DNA of 64,000 nucleotides from Phenylobacterium sp. (GCF_030693625.1 NZ_JAUYAF010000076.1:16688-80687), one strand, 5' to 3'; shown: positions 13,204-24,309, numbered from the stretch's first letter. The notes: a model not told the origin generated them from the sequence alone. Made by a program: numbers and translations.

Positions 13204-14037
13204 ATGACCTTGCGCGTCGGACTGATCCAGACCCGGACCCCCGCCAGCCACGCCGCGGCGCTCGACCACCTCGCGCCGCTGGTGCGGGAGGCCGCCGCCA
13301 AAGGCGCGACCTTCATCGCCACGCCCGAGGCCAGCAACATCCTGCAGAAGGACAAGGCGGCCCTGCTGCCGCAGCTCAAGCTGCTGGCCGAGGATCCCGT
13401 CGTCCTCGGCATGCAGGCGCTCGCCAAGGAGCTCGGCGTCTGGCTGCTGATCGGCTCGGCTTTGGTGCTGCGCGAGGACGGCAAGGCCGCCAACCGCGCG
13501 GCGCTCATCTCGCCCAACGGTGAGATCACCGCCACCTACGACAAGCTGCACATGTTCGACGTCGACCTGCCCACCGGCGAGAGCGCGCGCGAGAGCGAGA
13601 CCTACGAGCCCGGCGACCGCGCCGTCACGGCGCTCGCCGGCGAGACGCCGCTCGGCCTGACCATCTGCTACGACATGCGCTTCCCGGCGGTCTATCGGGC
13701 CCTCGCCCTGGCCGGCGCCCAGGTGATGATGGTCCCGGCCGCCTTCACCCGGCCGACGGGCGAGGCGCACTGGGAGATCCTGTTGCGCGCCCGGGCCATC
13801 GAGACCGGCAGCTTCGTGCTGGCGCCGGCCCAGGGCGGCTTCCACGAGGACCGCCGCGGCACCTGGGGCCACACCCTCGCCATCGCCCCCTGGGGCGAGA
13901 TTCTCGGCGAACTGGCCCATGACGAGCCCGGCGTCCTGGTGGTGGACCTCGACCTCGCCGCCGTCGGCAAGGCGCGTTCCGCGATCCCGGCGCTCGCCAA
14001 CGCTCGGGCCTTCGCCCCACCGGCGGCCCTCGCATGA
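13204..14037 (+). CDS. Carbon-nitrogen hydrolase (Nit2-like omega-amidase family)
   Basis: The 277-residue protein carries the nitrilase Glu-Lys-Cys triad: Glu in ATPEASNI, Lys in YDKLHMFDVDL, and Cys in LTICYDMRFP. The DVDLPTGESARES loop matches Nit1/Nit2 proteins that hydrolyse deaminated glutathione or omega-amides such as alpha-ketoglutaramate. Placement after grxC supports a link with glutathione repair. Its stop overlaps the DUF1178 start by four bases (ATGA), so the two are probably cotranslated. Confidence 0.92.
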   Translation: MTLRVGLIQTRTPASHAAALDHLAPLVREAAAKGATFIATPEASNILQKDKAALLPQLKLLAEDPVVLGMQALAKELGVWLLIGSALVLREDGKAANRAALISPNGEITATYDKLHMFDVDLPTGESARESETYEPGDRAVTALAGETPLGLTICYDMRFPAVYRALALAGAQVMMVPAAFTRPTGEAHWEILLRARAIETGSFVLAPAQGGFHEDRRGTWGHTLAIAPWGEILGELAHDEPGVLVVDLDLAAVGKARSAIPALANARAFAPPAALA

Positions 14038-14462
14038 TCCGCTATGCGCTCGCCTGCGACCACGCCCACGAATTCGAGGGCTGGTTCGGCTCGTCGGAGG
14101 ACTATGACGCCCAGGCCGACGCCGGCCAGATCGGCTGCCCGACCTGCGGCTCGACCGCCGTCACCAAACAGATCATGGCCCCCATGGTGGCCGGCACGAA
14201 GCGCAACACCCCAGACATGACGCCGGCCGCCCGCGAAGTCATGATGCAGGCGATGGCCGAGGTACGTCAGCACGTCGAGGACAACTTCGACTATGTCGGC
14301 GACACCTTCGCCGACGAGGCCCGCGCCATCCACGCCGGCAAGTCCGAGAACCGCGGCATCTACGGCGAAGCCACCCCCGCCGAGGTCCGCGACCTCAAGG
14401 AAGAAGGCGTCAACATCGCCCCCCTGCCGTCTGCGCCGGTGAAGAAGGCGTCGCTGAACTGA
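14034..14462 (+). CDS. DUF1178 family protein
   Basis: The 142-residue protein starts MIRYALACDHAHEFEGWF and has a CPTCGS zinc-ribbon-like half site near residue 38, then a charged helical tail; this is the DUF1178 pattern. Function is not established. The Cys pairs suggest metal binding or a small regulatory role. Translation is coupled to the nitrilase by ATGA overlap. The next gene converges on it with a 1-base gap. Confidence 0.9.
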   Translation: MIRYALACDHAHEFEGWFGSSEDYDAQADAGQIGCPTCGSTAVTKQIMAPMVAGTKRNTPDMTPAAREVMMQAMAEVRQHVEDNFDYVGDTFADEARAIHAGKSENRGIYGEATPAEVRDLKEEGVNIAPLPSAPVKKASLN

Positions 14463-14463
14463 C

Positions 14464-14820
14464 CTAGCCGGCCTCCTTCCAGGCCTCCGCCAGACGCGCC
14501 CGCACGAAGTCATCGACCTCCTGCGCGGATGAGAGTTCTAGATGGTGCGTGAAGCGGCCGGGCCTGGGCTCCACGACCTCCTTCCAGCGCAGTGAGGCGT
14601 CTCGTCGCCGCAAATAGACCGACAGGACGAGCGGCGCTCTTGCTCGCCTCAGGTACTGTTCCGGCCGCCAGGTCGCGGCGAAGGGATGTGCGCGAGAAAA
14701 GCCCACCTGACTCTTCCCGACCCGCACCCGCGCCGGGCCGATGGCCTCCACGGCGGCCTGGACGGCCTCATGAACGGCGCGAGCTTCGGGATGCCTCGCG
14801 AAGAAATCATCCACGGTCAT
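14464..14820 (-). CDS. DUF5655-like small protein
   Basis: The product is 118 residues from ATG 14820 (TVDDFFARHPEARAVHEAV). The central VGKSQVGFSRAHPFAATW and LVLSVYLRRRDASLRWKEVVEPRPGRFTHHLEL match DUF5655-like proteins that resemble a transport-type or YdhG fold. Role unknown. An ATG at 14847 would add nine residues. It sits alone between DUF1178 and the divergent M20 peptidase. Confidence 0.7.
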   Translation of the reverse strand: MTVDDFFARHPEARAVHEAVQAAVEAIGPARVRVGKSQVGFSRAHPFAATWRPEQYLRRARAPLVLSVYLRRRDASLRWKEVVEPRPGRFTHHLELSSAQEVDDFVRARLAEAWKEAG

Positions 14821-14935
14821 GAGACGCTTCTCCAGCGCGCAACCCACGATACGGCAGCATTGGGCGCCGTCACATCCTTGCTCCCCGTGACGCCCCTGCC
14901 TAGGGTCCCGCCCAACAGTCGATTGGGGCCTTCAC

Positions 14936-16345
14936 ATGATCCGCACCGTCCTCCTCGCCGCGCTCGGCGCCGCGACCCTTTCGGCCTCCGCGGCCCAGGC
15001 CCAGACCCGGCCCGACCAGGTCGCCTTCCGTGCGCTCTACAAGGAGCTGGTGGAGACCAACACCACGCTCTCAGTAGGCAGCTGCACCGCCGCCGCCGAG
15101 AAGATGGGCGCGCGCCTGAAGGCCGCCGGTTACGCCGACAAGGACGTCCAGGTCCTAGTCCCCGCCGAGCGTCCCAAGGACGGCAACCTCGTCGCCACCC
15201 TGGCCGGGACGGATGCAAAGCTGAAGCCGATCATGCTGCTGGCCCACCTCGACGTCGTGGAGGCCAACCGCGCCGACTGGGAGCGGGACCCCTTCACCCT
15301 GATCGAGGAGGGCGGCTATTTCTACGCCCGGGGCGCCAGCGACGATAAGGCCATGGCGGCGGTCTTCACCGACAGCCTGATCCGCTACAAGGCCGAGGGC
15401 TTCAAGCCGCGGCGCGGCCTGCGCCTGGTCCTGACCTGCGGCGAGGAGACGTCGGACACCTTCGACGGGGTCGAGTGGCTCCTGAAGCACCATCGCCCGC
15501 TGATGGAGGCGCAGTTCGCCCTGAACGAGGGCGCGGGCGGGCGGCTCGACGCGGAGGGCAATCGCCAGTTCCTCGGCGTCCAGGCCGGGGAGAAGGTCTA
15601 TCAGGACTTCACCCTGGTCACGACCAACCCCGGCGGCCACTCCTCGCGGCCGTCGAAGGACAACGCCATCTACCACCTGGCCGCCGCCATCGACCGGCTG
15701 GCCGCCTATGACTTCCCCATTCGGCTGAACGACGCCACGAAGAACCACTTCGAGAAGATGTCGATGATCGAGGGCGGCGCCTCGGGCGCGGCCATGGCGG
15801 CCGTCGCCAAGGATCCCACCAACGCCGCGGCCATCGCGCAGGTGATCAAGGACGCCAGCCGCAATTCCATGATGCGCACCACCTGCGTGGCCACCATGGT
15901 CGACGCCGGCCACGCCCCCAATGCCTTGCCGCAGCGGGCGCAGGCCAATGTGAACTGCCGCATCCTGCCGGGTGAGAGCCTGGAATCGGTGAAGGCCCAG
16001 CTGGTGAAGGTGTTCGCCGACGACAAGATCGCCGTCACCATGGTGGGCGTCCCCAGCCCCGTCTCGCCGCCGCCGCCGCTGACCCGCGCGATCCTGGGTC
16101 CCATCGAGCAGGTCTCCAACCAGATGTGGCCGGGCGTTCCCCTGGTGCCGACCATGAGCACCGGGGCCACGGACAGCCGCTTCACCAACGCCGCCGGCAT
16201 CCCCAGCTACGGTCTCTCAGGCATGTTCGGCGATCCGGATGGCGGCGGGACCCACGGTCTGAACGAGCGCATCCGGGTCCGCTCCCTCTATGAGGGCCGG
16301 GATTTCCTGCATTCGGTGGTGAAGCTCTACGCGACCCAGAAGTAA
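14936..16345 (+). CDS. Secreted M20 family metallopeptidase
   Basis: The 469-residue protein has a clear signal peptide ending AQA about residue 22. It contains the M20 zinc ligands in order: LLAHLDVVEA, ARGASDDKA, CGEETSD and a late GTHGLNE. The lid/dimerisation domain includes NPGGHSSRP. Family members cleave dipeptides or acylated amino acids with two metal ions; export suggests periplasmic peptide scavenging. SD is weak. It is followed by a long hairpin that lies over the ribosome site of the next gene. Confidence 0.92.
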   Translation: MIRTVLLAALGAATLSASAAQAQTRPDQVAFRALYKELVETNTTLSVGSCTAAAEKMGARLKAAGYADKDVQVLVPAERPKDGNLVATLAGTDAKLKPIMLLAHLDVVEANRADWERDPFTLIEEGGYFYARGASDDKAMAAVFTDSLIRYKAEGFKPRRGLRLVLTCGEETSDTFDGVEWLLKHHRPLMEAQFALNEGAGGRLDAEGNRQFLGVQAGEKVYQDFTLVTTNPGGHSSRPSKDNAIYHLAAAIDRLAAYDFPIRLNDATKNHFEKMSMIEGGASGAAMAAVAKDPTNAAAIAQVIKDASRNSMMRTTCVATMVDAGHAPNALPQRAQANVNCRILPGESLESVKAQLVKVFADDKIAVTMVGVPSPVSPPPPLTRAILGPIEQVSNQMWPGVPLVPTMSTGATDSRFTNAAGIPSYGLSGMFGDPDGGGTHGLNERIRVRSLYEGRDFLHSVVKLYATQK

Positions 16346-16367
16346 GGCGAGCAGGGCCTCTTCCCGT

Positions 16368-16412
16368 CCTCCGGAAAAACTGGCATCTCTTCTGCCAATA
16401 GTTTTCCGGAGG
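16368..16412 (+). promoter_or_regulatory. Long hairpin covering the sulfatase Shine-Dalgarno
   Basis: CCTCCGGAAAA (16368-16378) pairs with TTTTCCGGAGG (16402-16412), and inside it TGGCA pairs with TGCCA around the loop TCTCTTC. The right arm contains GGAGG, the ribosome site five bases before the sulfatase ATG. No T run follows, so it looks like translation control or a DNA operator more than a terminator. Confidence 0.65.
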
Positions 16413-16417
16413 ATGCG

Positions 16418-18649
16418 ATGGCGGCGAAGATCGGGGCGACCCTGGCGGACTCCACGCCCTACTGGCCGCCGCAGCCTACGCCGCCGAAAGGCGCGCCCAA
16501 CATCCTGGTCGTTCTATTCGACGATGTCGGGTTCTCCGACTTCGGCTGCTACGGCTCGCCGATCAAGACGCCCACCATCGATGCGCTCGCCGCCGACGGC
16601 CTGCGCTATACCGGCTTCCACACCACGGCCATGTGCTCCACCACGCGGGCGGCGCTGCTGACCGGCCGGAACCACCACTCGGTGGGAATGGGCTGCCTCT
16701 CGAACTTCGACTCAGGCTTCCCGGGCTATCGCGGCAAGATCGCCCGCGAGGCCGGGACCCTGCCGGAGATGCTCAAACCGCACGGCTATTCCACCTACAT
16801 GGTGGGCAAGTGGCACGCGACGCCCCTGACCGAGACCGGCCCTTCGGGTCCTTTCGACGGCTGGCCCCTTGGGCGCGGCTTCGACCGCTTCTACGGCTTC
16901 ATGGACGCCGAGACCGACCAGTTCGCGCCCGAGCTGGTGCGCGACAACACCCCCATCGAGCAGCCCACGAGCTATGCCGAGGGCTATCACCTGACCGCCG
17001 ACCTGGTGGACCAGTCGATCCGCTTCATCGCCGACCACCAGGCCGATGCCCCGGACAAGCCCTGGCTGCTGTGGCTGGCGCCCGCCGCCTGCCACGCCCC
17101 GCACCAGGCGCCGCAGCACATCATCCGTCAGTACGACCCGGTCTTCGAGCACGGTTGGGACGTGGAGCGCGAGCAGCGCCTGGCCCGCCAGACGGCGATG
17201 GGCATCGTGCCGCCTGACACCGTCATGCCCGACCGCAACGACGGCATCCGCGCCTGGGACGACTGCCTGCCGGACGACAAGCGGGTCTTCACCCGCCTGC
17301 AGAGCGCGTTTGCCGGCATGCTCGACCACGCCGACCGGCATCTCGCCCGGCTGGTGGCCTTCCTGGAGGAGGCCGGCATCAAGGACGACACCCTGATCGT
17401 GGTCATGTCCGACAATGGCGCCAGCCAGGAGGGTGGGCCCCTGGGCATGGTCAACGCCATGGGCTCCTACAATCTGAAGTTCGAGCCTATGGCCGAGAAG
17501 CTGGCCCGGATCGACGACATCGGCGGGCCCGACAGTCATTCCAACTTCCCGCAGGGCTGGGCCATGGCCTCCAACACCCCCCTGCGCCGCTATAAGCAGA
17601 ACACCCACGGCGGCGGTATCCGCGATCCCCTGGTGATCTCCTGGAAGAACGGCCTGGCCGCGCGCGGCGAGCTGCGGACCCAGTTCGCTCATGTCAGCGA
17701 CTTCACGCCCACCCTGCTGGACATCCTGGGCCTGGAGCCGCCGCAGGTTATCGCCGGGGTCCCACAGATGCCGCTGGAGGGCGTCAGCTTCGCCGCCTCC
17801 CTTAAGGACCCCTCGGTTCCCAGCAAGGCCAAGTCCCAGCACTTCGAGATGTTCGGCCACCGCGGCCTCTGGAAGGACGGCTGGAAGGCCGTGGCCTTCC
17901 ACCCGCCCGGCACGCCCTTCGACACCGATGTCTGGGAGCTCTACCGCCTCGACGCCGACTTCTCGGAGACCCGCGACCTCGCCGCCGCCGAGCCGGAAAA
18001 GCTGGCCGCCCTGGTGGCCGAGTGGTGGAAGGCCGCCGAGACCTACAAGGTCCTGCCGCTCGATGACCGCTTTGGCCCCCGCTTCGCCGAGAACGCCCTG
18101 CGTTATCACGGCGCCCGCAAACGCTTCGTCTTCCACCCCGGCATGGGCCACCTGCCCGCCGACGTGGCGCCGGACGTGCGCAGCCGCTCCTACGTCATCG
18201 AGGCCGAGGCGGTGATCCCGCCGGGCGGCGCGGACGGGGTGCTGCTGGCCCACGGCGACGCCACCTGCGGGTACTCCTTCTATGTCCAGGACGGCCGGCT
18301 GCATCACACCCTGAACGTCGGTGGCGCCTTGGCGACGGTCAGCTCCGCCGAGCCCATCGCGCCAGGTCTGCGCAAGCTCGCCCTGCGCTGCCGCCAGGGC
18401 TCCGACGGCCGCACCTTCACCCTGGCGATCGACGGGCGCGTGGCCGGCGAGGTGAAGACCCATATCGGCTTCGCCACCTTCATCTCCTGGTCGGGCCTGG
18501 ATATCGGCCGCGACCGGGGCAGCCCCGTCGCCCCCTATGCCGCCCCCTTCACCTTCACCGGCAAGCTGCGGCGCGTCGTCGTCACCATGGACGCCGACCA
18601 GGACCTGGACGGCGAGCTGCTGGGCGAGGCGGAGATGGCGCGGCAGTAA
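16418..18649 (+). CDS. Arylsulfatase (type I sulfatase) with C-terminal sandwich domain
   Basis: The 743-residue protein has the sulfatase metal site FDDVGFSDFGCYG (Asp35/36), the active-site segment C73-S-T-T-R-A-A-L-L-T-G, GKWHATP and SDNGASQEGG. The Cys would be converted to formylglycine, but the third position is Thr where the usual motif has Pro or Ala. Residues after about 580 form a beta-rich domain similar to lectin-like sandwiches. It hydrolyses sulfate esters; no signal peptide is seen. A TetR gene converges with a 2-base gap. Expression may be gated by the hairpin over its ribosome site. Confidence 0.93.
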   Translation: MAAKIGATLADSTPYWPPQPTPPKGAPNILVVLFDDVGFSDFGCYGSPIKTPTIDALAADGLRYTGFHTTAMCSTTRAALLTGRNHHSVGMGCLSNFDSGFPGYRGKIAREAGTLPEMLKPHGYSTYMVGKWHATPLTETGPSGPFDGWPLGRGFDRFYGFMDAETDQFAPELVRDNTPIEQPTSYAEGYHLTADLVDQSIRFIADHQADAPDKPWLLWLAPAACHAPHQAPQHIIRQYDPVFEHGWDVEREQRLARQTAMGIVPPDTVMPDRNDGIRAWDDCLPDDKRVFTRLQSAFAGMLDHADRHLARLVAFLEEAGIKDDTLIVVMSDNGASQEGGPLGMVNAMGSYNLKFEPMAEKLARIDDIGGPDSHSNFPQGWAMASNTPLRRYKQNTHGGGIRDPLVISWKNGLAARGELRTQFAHVSDFTPTLLDILGLEPPQVIAGVPQMPLEGVSFAASLKDPSVPSKAKSQHFEMFGHRGLWKDGWKAVAFHPPGTPFDTDVWELYRLDADFSETRDLAAAEPEKLAALVAEWWKAAETYKVLPLDDRFGPRFAENALRYHGARKRFVFHPGMGHLPADVAPDVRSRSYVIEAEAVIPPGGADGVLLAHGDATCGYSFYVQDGRLHHTLNVGGALATVSSAEPIAPGLRKLALRCRQGSDGRTFTLAIDGRVAGEVKTHIGFATFISWSGLDIGRDRGSPVAPYAAPFTFTGKLRRVVVTMDADQDLDGELLGEAEMARQ

Positions 18650-18651
18650 GC

Positions 18652-19176
18652 CTAGGCTGGCGGCACGGCCTGAGCCGCGGCGTAGAGCATTTCGACGACC
18701 GCCTCCGGGGTGGCCGGCGTGTGGCCCGCGAGCCAGGTGCTCAACAGGCCCAACTGTCCCCCGGCCAGCTGGGCCGCGAGAAGAGTTGGGTTCCGGATCT
18801 CCGGCCGGGCCCGCAGCCGCGCCTCGATGAGACCGGCCAGCGTCTTGGCCAGCAGCGGCCGGGTCGGCGCCGCGAAAAGGACGGCGCCCACCCGCCGGTT
18901 CTCCCAGAAGTGCTCCACCACCGCCAGCAGGCGCGCGTCGTCGTGCTGCGGCCCGAGCATGTCGGCCAGGACCCCGAAGGGCCCCGACAGCCCCGCCTTC
19001 AGCAGGTCGTCCTTGCCCTCATAGTGCTCGTAGAAGGTTGAGCGGCCGACCCCGGCGCGGGCGATGATGTCGGCCACCCTGAGTTGGTCGTAGCGGCGCT
19101 CCAGGACCAGCTCGACGAAGGCGTCGAAGAGCGCCGCCTTGGTGCGCTGGATCGGCCGGCTGTCTGCGAAATCCAT
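18652..19176 (-). CDS. TetR family transcriptional regulator
   Basis: The 174-residue protein starts DSRPIQRTKAALFDAFVEL and has a helix-turn-helix VADIIARAGVGRSTFYEHYEGKD followed by an all-helical ligand domain. I chose ATG 19176; an ATG at 19212 adds 12 residues that overlap the likely operator. TetR proteins usually repress their own promoter and a divergent gene. Here the divergent gene is the membrane methyltransferase, and GTCCGG/CCGGAC dyads lie between. Confidence 0.9.
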   Translation of the reverse strand: MDFADSRPIQRTKAALFDAFVELVLERRYDQLRVADIIARAGVGRSTFYEHYEGKDDLLKAGLSGPFGVLADMLGPQHDDARLLAVVEHFWENRRVGAVLFAAPTRPLLAKTLAGLIEARLRARPEIRNPTLLAAQLAGGQLGLLSTWLAGHTPATPEAVVEMLYAAAQAVPPA

Positions 19177-19212
19177 CAAGACCACCTCCGCGCCGGACAA
19201 CGCGCGCGCCAT

Positions 19213-19263
19213 GTCCGGAAACTGGACAATCCTTGGGCCGTGTCCGGCCCGGACGGGCCGGAC
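19213..19263. promoter_or_regulatory. Candidate TetR operators between divergent genes
   Basis: The gap holds GTCCGG-AAA-CTGGAC (19213-19227, one mismatch), a perfect GTCCGG-C-CCGGAC (19242-19254), and a further CCGGAC half site at 19258-19263. Repeated half sites just upstream of a TetR gene are typical of its own operators. Confidence 0.5.
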
Positions 19264-19329
19264 TAACGCTAGAGGTTAGGGCCAGGGCGGGGCTGCGCAA
19301 GGCCCACGCCAATCCGATGGAGCCCACCC

Positions 19330-20301
19330 ATGGCTGCTGAACACGCCAATCGAAACCCTCACGGACACATGTGGCTGATGGCCGTGGTCGGCGTCGCCGC
19401 CGGCCTGGCCTTGATGGTCTTCGCCCCCAGGCTGGCGGTGGTGTCGAATTCCCTCTTGCTGTTCGCCGGCTTCCACATCGTCGGCGGGGTGGTCGTACTC
19501 AGCACCCTCTTTGTCTCGGGTCTGAGCAACCGGCTCCCTCGGCTGACAGGTGCGGCGCGTTCGGCGCGGGCTTACGACTTCGGCTGGGGGCCGGGCTGGA
19601 TGAACGGGCTGGCCATCGCCGCCCTCATCACACTGGCCGCCGCCGTCCTTCTGCAGCTGACGCGGCCGGGAACCTGGCCCCTGGCCTTCGCCCTCGTGGG
19701 TCTCTCGGCTCTCCTGCTGGTGGGCAATGCGGTGATGCGCGGCTTCCGCCGCACCGACCACGTGGTCCTGCCCATGGTGGACCTGTTGTCGAGCGACCAT
19801 GACCTCGTGCTCGACGCCGGTTGCGGCAGCGGGCGGACCACCATCGCCCTCGCCCGCACCCTGAAGTCGGGGCGGGTGGTGGCCTTCGACCGCTTCGACG
19901 CCGGCTATATCGACGGCGGCGGTCGGGCCCTGCTGGACAACAACCTGAAGGTCGCCGACCTCACCGGGCGAGTCGACATCGTGAGCGGCGACCTGACCGC
20001 CATGGCCTTCGCCGACAACCACTTCGACGCCGCCGTCAGCACCCACGTCTATGATCACCTGGGGAGTGGGAAGGCCGGCGCCCTTTCGGAAACCCTGCGT
20101 GTGCTCAGGCCGGGCGGCCGGTTCCTGATGGCGGTCTGGGTTCCAGGCCTCGCCATGTTCGCCGTTGGCAACGTCTTGTCCCTGTTCCTCACCAGCAAGG
20201 CGCGGTGGCGGGCCCTCGCCGCGAACGCGGGGTTCCAGGTCATCGACGAGGGCATGTTCAACCACACCTGGTTTGTTCTGCTGGAGAAACCGCGGGCCTA
20301 G
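19330..20301 (+). CDS. Membrane-anchored SAM-dependent methyltransferase
   Basis: The 323-residue protein has about four hydrophobic helices in residues 14-140 (MWLMAVVGVAAGLALMVF, SLLLFAGFHIVGGVVVL, MNGLAIAALITLAAAVLL, LAFALVGLSALLLVG). A class I methyltransferase domain follows: LVLDAGCGSGRTTIAL, AFDRFDAGYID, GDLTAMAFADNHFDAAVS. Such fusions often modify lipids or quinones at the membrane. It is divergent from the TetR regulator and probably its target. Substrate unknown. Confidence 0.85.
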   Translation: MAAEHANRNPHGHMWLMAVVGVAAGLALMVFAPRLAVVSNSLLLFAGFHIVGGVVVLSTLFVSGLSNRLPRLTGAARSARAYDFGWGPGWMNGLAIAALITLAAAVLLQLTRPGTWPLAFALVGLSALLLVGNAVMRGFRRTDHVVLPMVDLLSSDHDLVLDAGCGSGRTTIALARTLKSGRVVAFDRFDAGYIDGGGRALLDNNLKVADLTGRVDIVSGDLTAMAFADNHFDAAVSTHVYDHLGSGKAGALSETLRVLRPGGRFLMAVWVPGLAMFAVGNVLSLFLTSKARWRALAANAGFQVIDEGMFNHTWFVLLEKPRA

Positions 20302-20364
20302 ACATCAGGGTTGTCATCGGAGGTTGGCGGCATGATCTAGCAAGCCTGCTTCGGAGCTGACGCC

Positions 20365-20988
20365 ATGGCCTACGACTACCTCGACCGGCTCGCCACCCCC
20401 AGCGTGCAGTCGGCCCAGGCGGCCAATGGCGCCCGCAAGATCTGGGAACGGTTCGAGGGCGAGCGGACCTCCGACCGGTTCACCGAAAATGAAGCGGCCT
20501 TCATTAGCGAGCGCGACAGCTTCTACCTTGCCAGCGTGTCGGAGAGTGGCTGGCCCTATGTGCAGCATCGCGGCGGCCCGCGGGGTTTCCTGCGGGTGCT
20601 GGACGAGACCACCCTGGGCTTCGCCGACTATCGCGGGAACCGCCAGTATATCAGCCTGGGCAATGTCGTCGCCGACGACCGGGTCGCCCTGATCCTGATG
20701 GACTATCCCAACCAGGCGCGGCTCAAGATCCTGGCCCACATGGAGGTCCGCGACCTGGCCGCCGATCCTGAGCTGGCCGCGCGCCTGACCGACCCCAGCT
20801 ACAAGGGACGCCCGGAGCGGGCGTTCGTGCTGAAGCTGGAAGCCTTCGACTGGAACTGTCCGCAACACATTACCCGGCGCTTCACCGGCCCGGAGATCGA
20901 GATGGTGCTGGGACCCATGCGCGAGCGGCTCGAGGCGCTGGAGGCCGAGAATGCGGCGCTCCGGCTCCAGGCCGCCGGCCGGCCCTAA
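20365..20988 (+). CDS. Pyridoxamine 5'-phosphate oxidase-like FMN-binding protein
   Basis: The 207-residue protein has a split-barrel FMN fold: FYLASVSESGWPYVQHRGGP, FADYRGNRQYISLGNV, VALILMDYPNQARLKI. The C-terminal helix ends in a heptad-like stretch (RLEALEAENAALRLQ). Members include flavin oxidoreductases and heme- or F420-type proteins; substrate not evident. It starts about 60 bases after the methyltransferase and could share its transcript. Confidence 0.88.
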   Translation: MAYDYLDRLATPSVQSAQAANGARKIWERFEGERTSDRFTENEAAFISERDSFYLASVSESGWPYVQHRGGPRGFLRVLDETTLGFADYRGNRQYISLGNVVADDRVALILMDYPNQARLKILAHMEVRDLAADPELAARLTDPSYKGRPERAFVLKLEAFDWNCPQHITRRFTGPEIEMVLGPMRERLEALEAENAALRLQAAGRP

Positions 20989-21008
20989 CTTTTCCGGCCG
21001 CCACGCTT

Positions 21009-21028
21009 GTGTGGCGAAAGGGCCACAC
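21009..21028 (+). promoter_or_regulatory. Perfect hairpin upstream of clpB
   Basis: GTGTGGC-GAAAGG-GCCACAC forms a 7-bp stem 70 bases before the clpB start. No T run follows. CTTG at 21006 overlaps its left arm, so a heat-shock promoter is possible, but the -10 region is not convincing. Confidence 0.35.
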
Positions 21029-21097
21029 CTACATCGAGGCCGTGGAGGTTGCGCTTGATCAAGGCGGCCCCGCTAATCCGCCTTACGAGGGGACCTC

Positions 21098-23680
<2,583 letters not shown>

Positions 23681-23688
23681 CGTAAAAG

Positions 23689-23719
23689 GGTCCCGCTCAT
23701 TGCTGAGCGGGACCTGATT
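23689..23719 (+). terminator. Terminator after clpB, probably bidirectional
   Basis: GGTCCCGCTCA-TTGC-TGAGCGGGACC is a perfect 11-bp stem followed by TGATTTT on the plus strand. On the minus strand it is followed by CTTTTA. It sits between the convergent clpB and BA14K-like genes and can serve both. Confidence 0.85.
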
Positions 23720-23739
23720 TTACTGCGGGTCAGACCAGC

Positions 23740-24174
23740 CTAGAGCCTGCAGCGGGTCCAGACGCGACCCGTGAAGTACATGTCCCGGGCCGGGTTGTAG
23801 CTGCGGTAGCGAATCTGGCAGGCGCGGACATGCCCGTACCAGCTGTTGGAATGACGCCAGTGGCGCGGTGGCGGAGCCGGCTGGCGGCCCCACCGGTGGT
23901 CCCAGCGGCCATAGCGGTTGTCATAGCGGTCATTACGATTGCGAATGCCGTCGTTGTCGCGGTCCCGGTCGTAGCGATTGTGAATACCGTCGTTGTCGCG
24001 GTCCCGGTCATTGCGGTTGCGGATGCCGTCTCCGTCGCGGTCGCGGTCGTACCGGTTCGGAACGCCGTCGCGGTCGAGGTCGCCGTAAGGTCGGGGTTGG
24101 GCCGAAGCCGTGCTAACGCCGGCGGCGGCGGCCAAGGATATGGCCGCCAGGCCGATAGTGATGAGTTTGCGCAT
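23740..24174 (-). CDS. Secreted protein with Asp/Arg calcium-type repeats and BA14K-like end
   Basis: The 144-residue protein has a signal peptide cut after about residue 26 (ASAQP). Four tandem units of the form DRDxDGIxNRxD follow, resembling thrombospondin type 3 or EF-loop-like calcium repeats. The C terminus (ACQIRYRSYNPARDMYFTGR...C) resembles BA14K proteins, where paired Cys residues bracket the motif. Location is probably periplasm or cell surface. Function unknown; calcium binding is inference. The ATG at 24174 is preferred to the TTG at 24177. Confidence 0.7.
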   Translation of the reverse strand: MRKLITIGLAAISLAAAAGVSTASAQPRPYGDLDRDGVPNRYDRDRDGDGIRNRNDRDRDNDGIHNRYDRDRDNDGIRNRNDRYDNRYGRWDHRWGRQPAPPPRHWRHSNSWYGHVRACQIRYRSYNPARDMYFTGRVWTRCRL

Positions 24175-24287
24175 CAAGTCTCCCTTGGGGTAACCGTCCC
24201 GCTGGAGTTAACGCCCCGGTAATGGGTTAGTTCGGCAAAAGCCGCCAATCTGTGCTAAAGGGGCTTATGACTGATCGCGCCCCTGCT

Positions 24288-24309
24288 GTTCGCGTCTGCG
24301 AACGTTCGC
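24288..24309. promoter_or_regulatory. Three GTTCGC/GCGAAC half sites
   Basis: GTTCGC-gtct-GCGAAC-GTTCGC lies 33 bases before the 112-aa gene. Alternating perfect half sites suggest a dimeric regulator operator. It does not match the GTTC-N7-GTTC LexA box. Confidence 0.35.

Noticed and set aside
21054-21071. Heat-shock promoter CTTGAT...CCCC before clpB
   Set aside because: The spacing between the two boxes is too short for a sigma-32 promoter.
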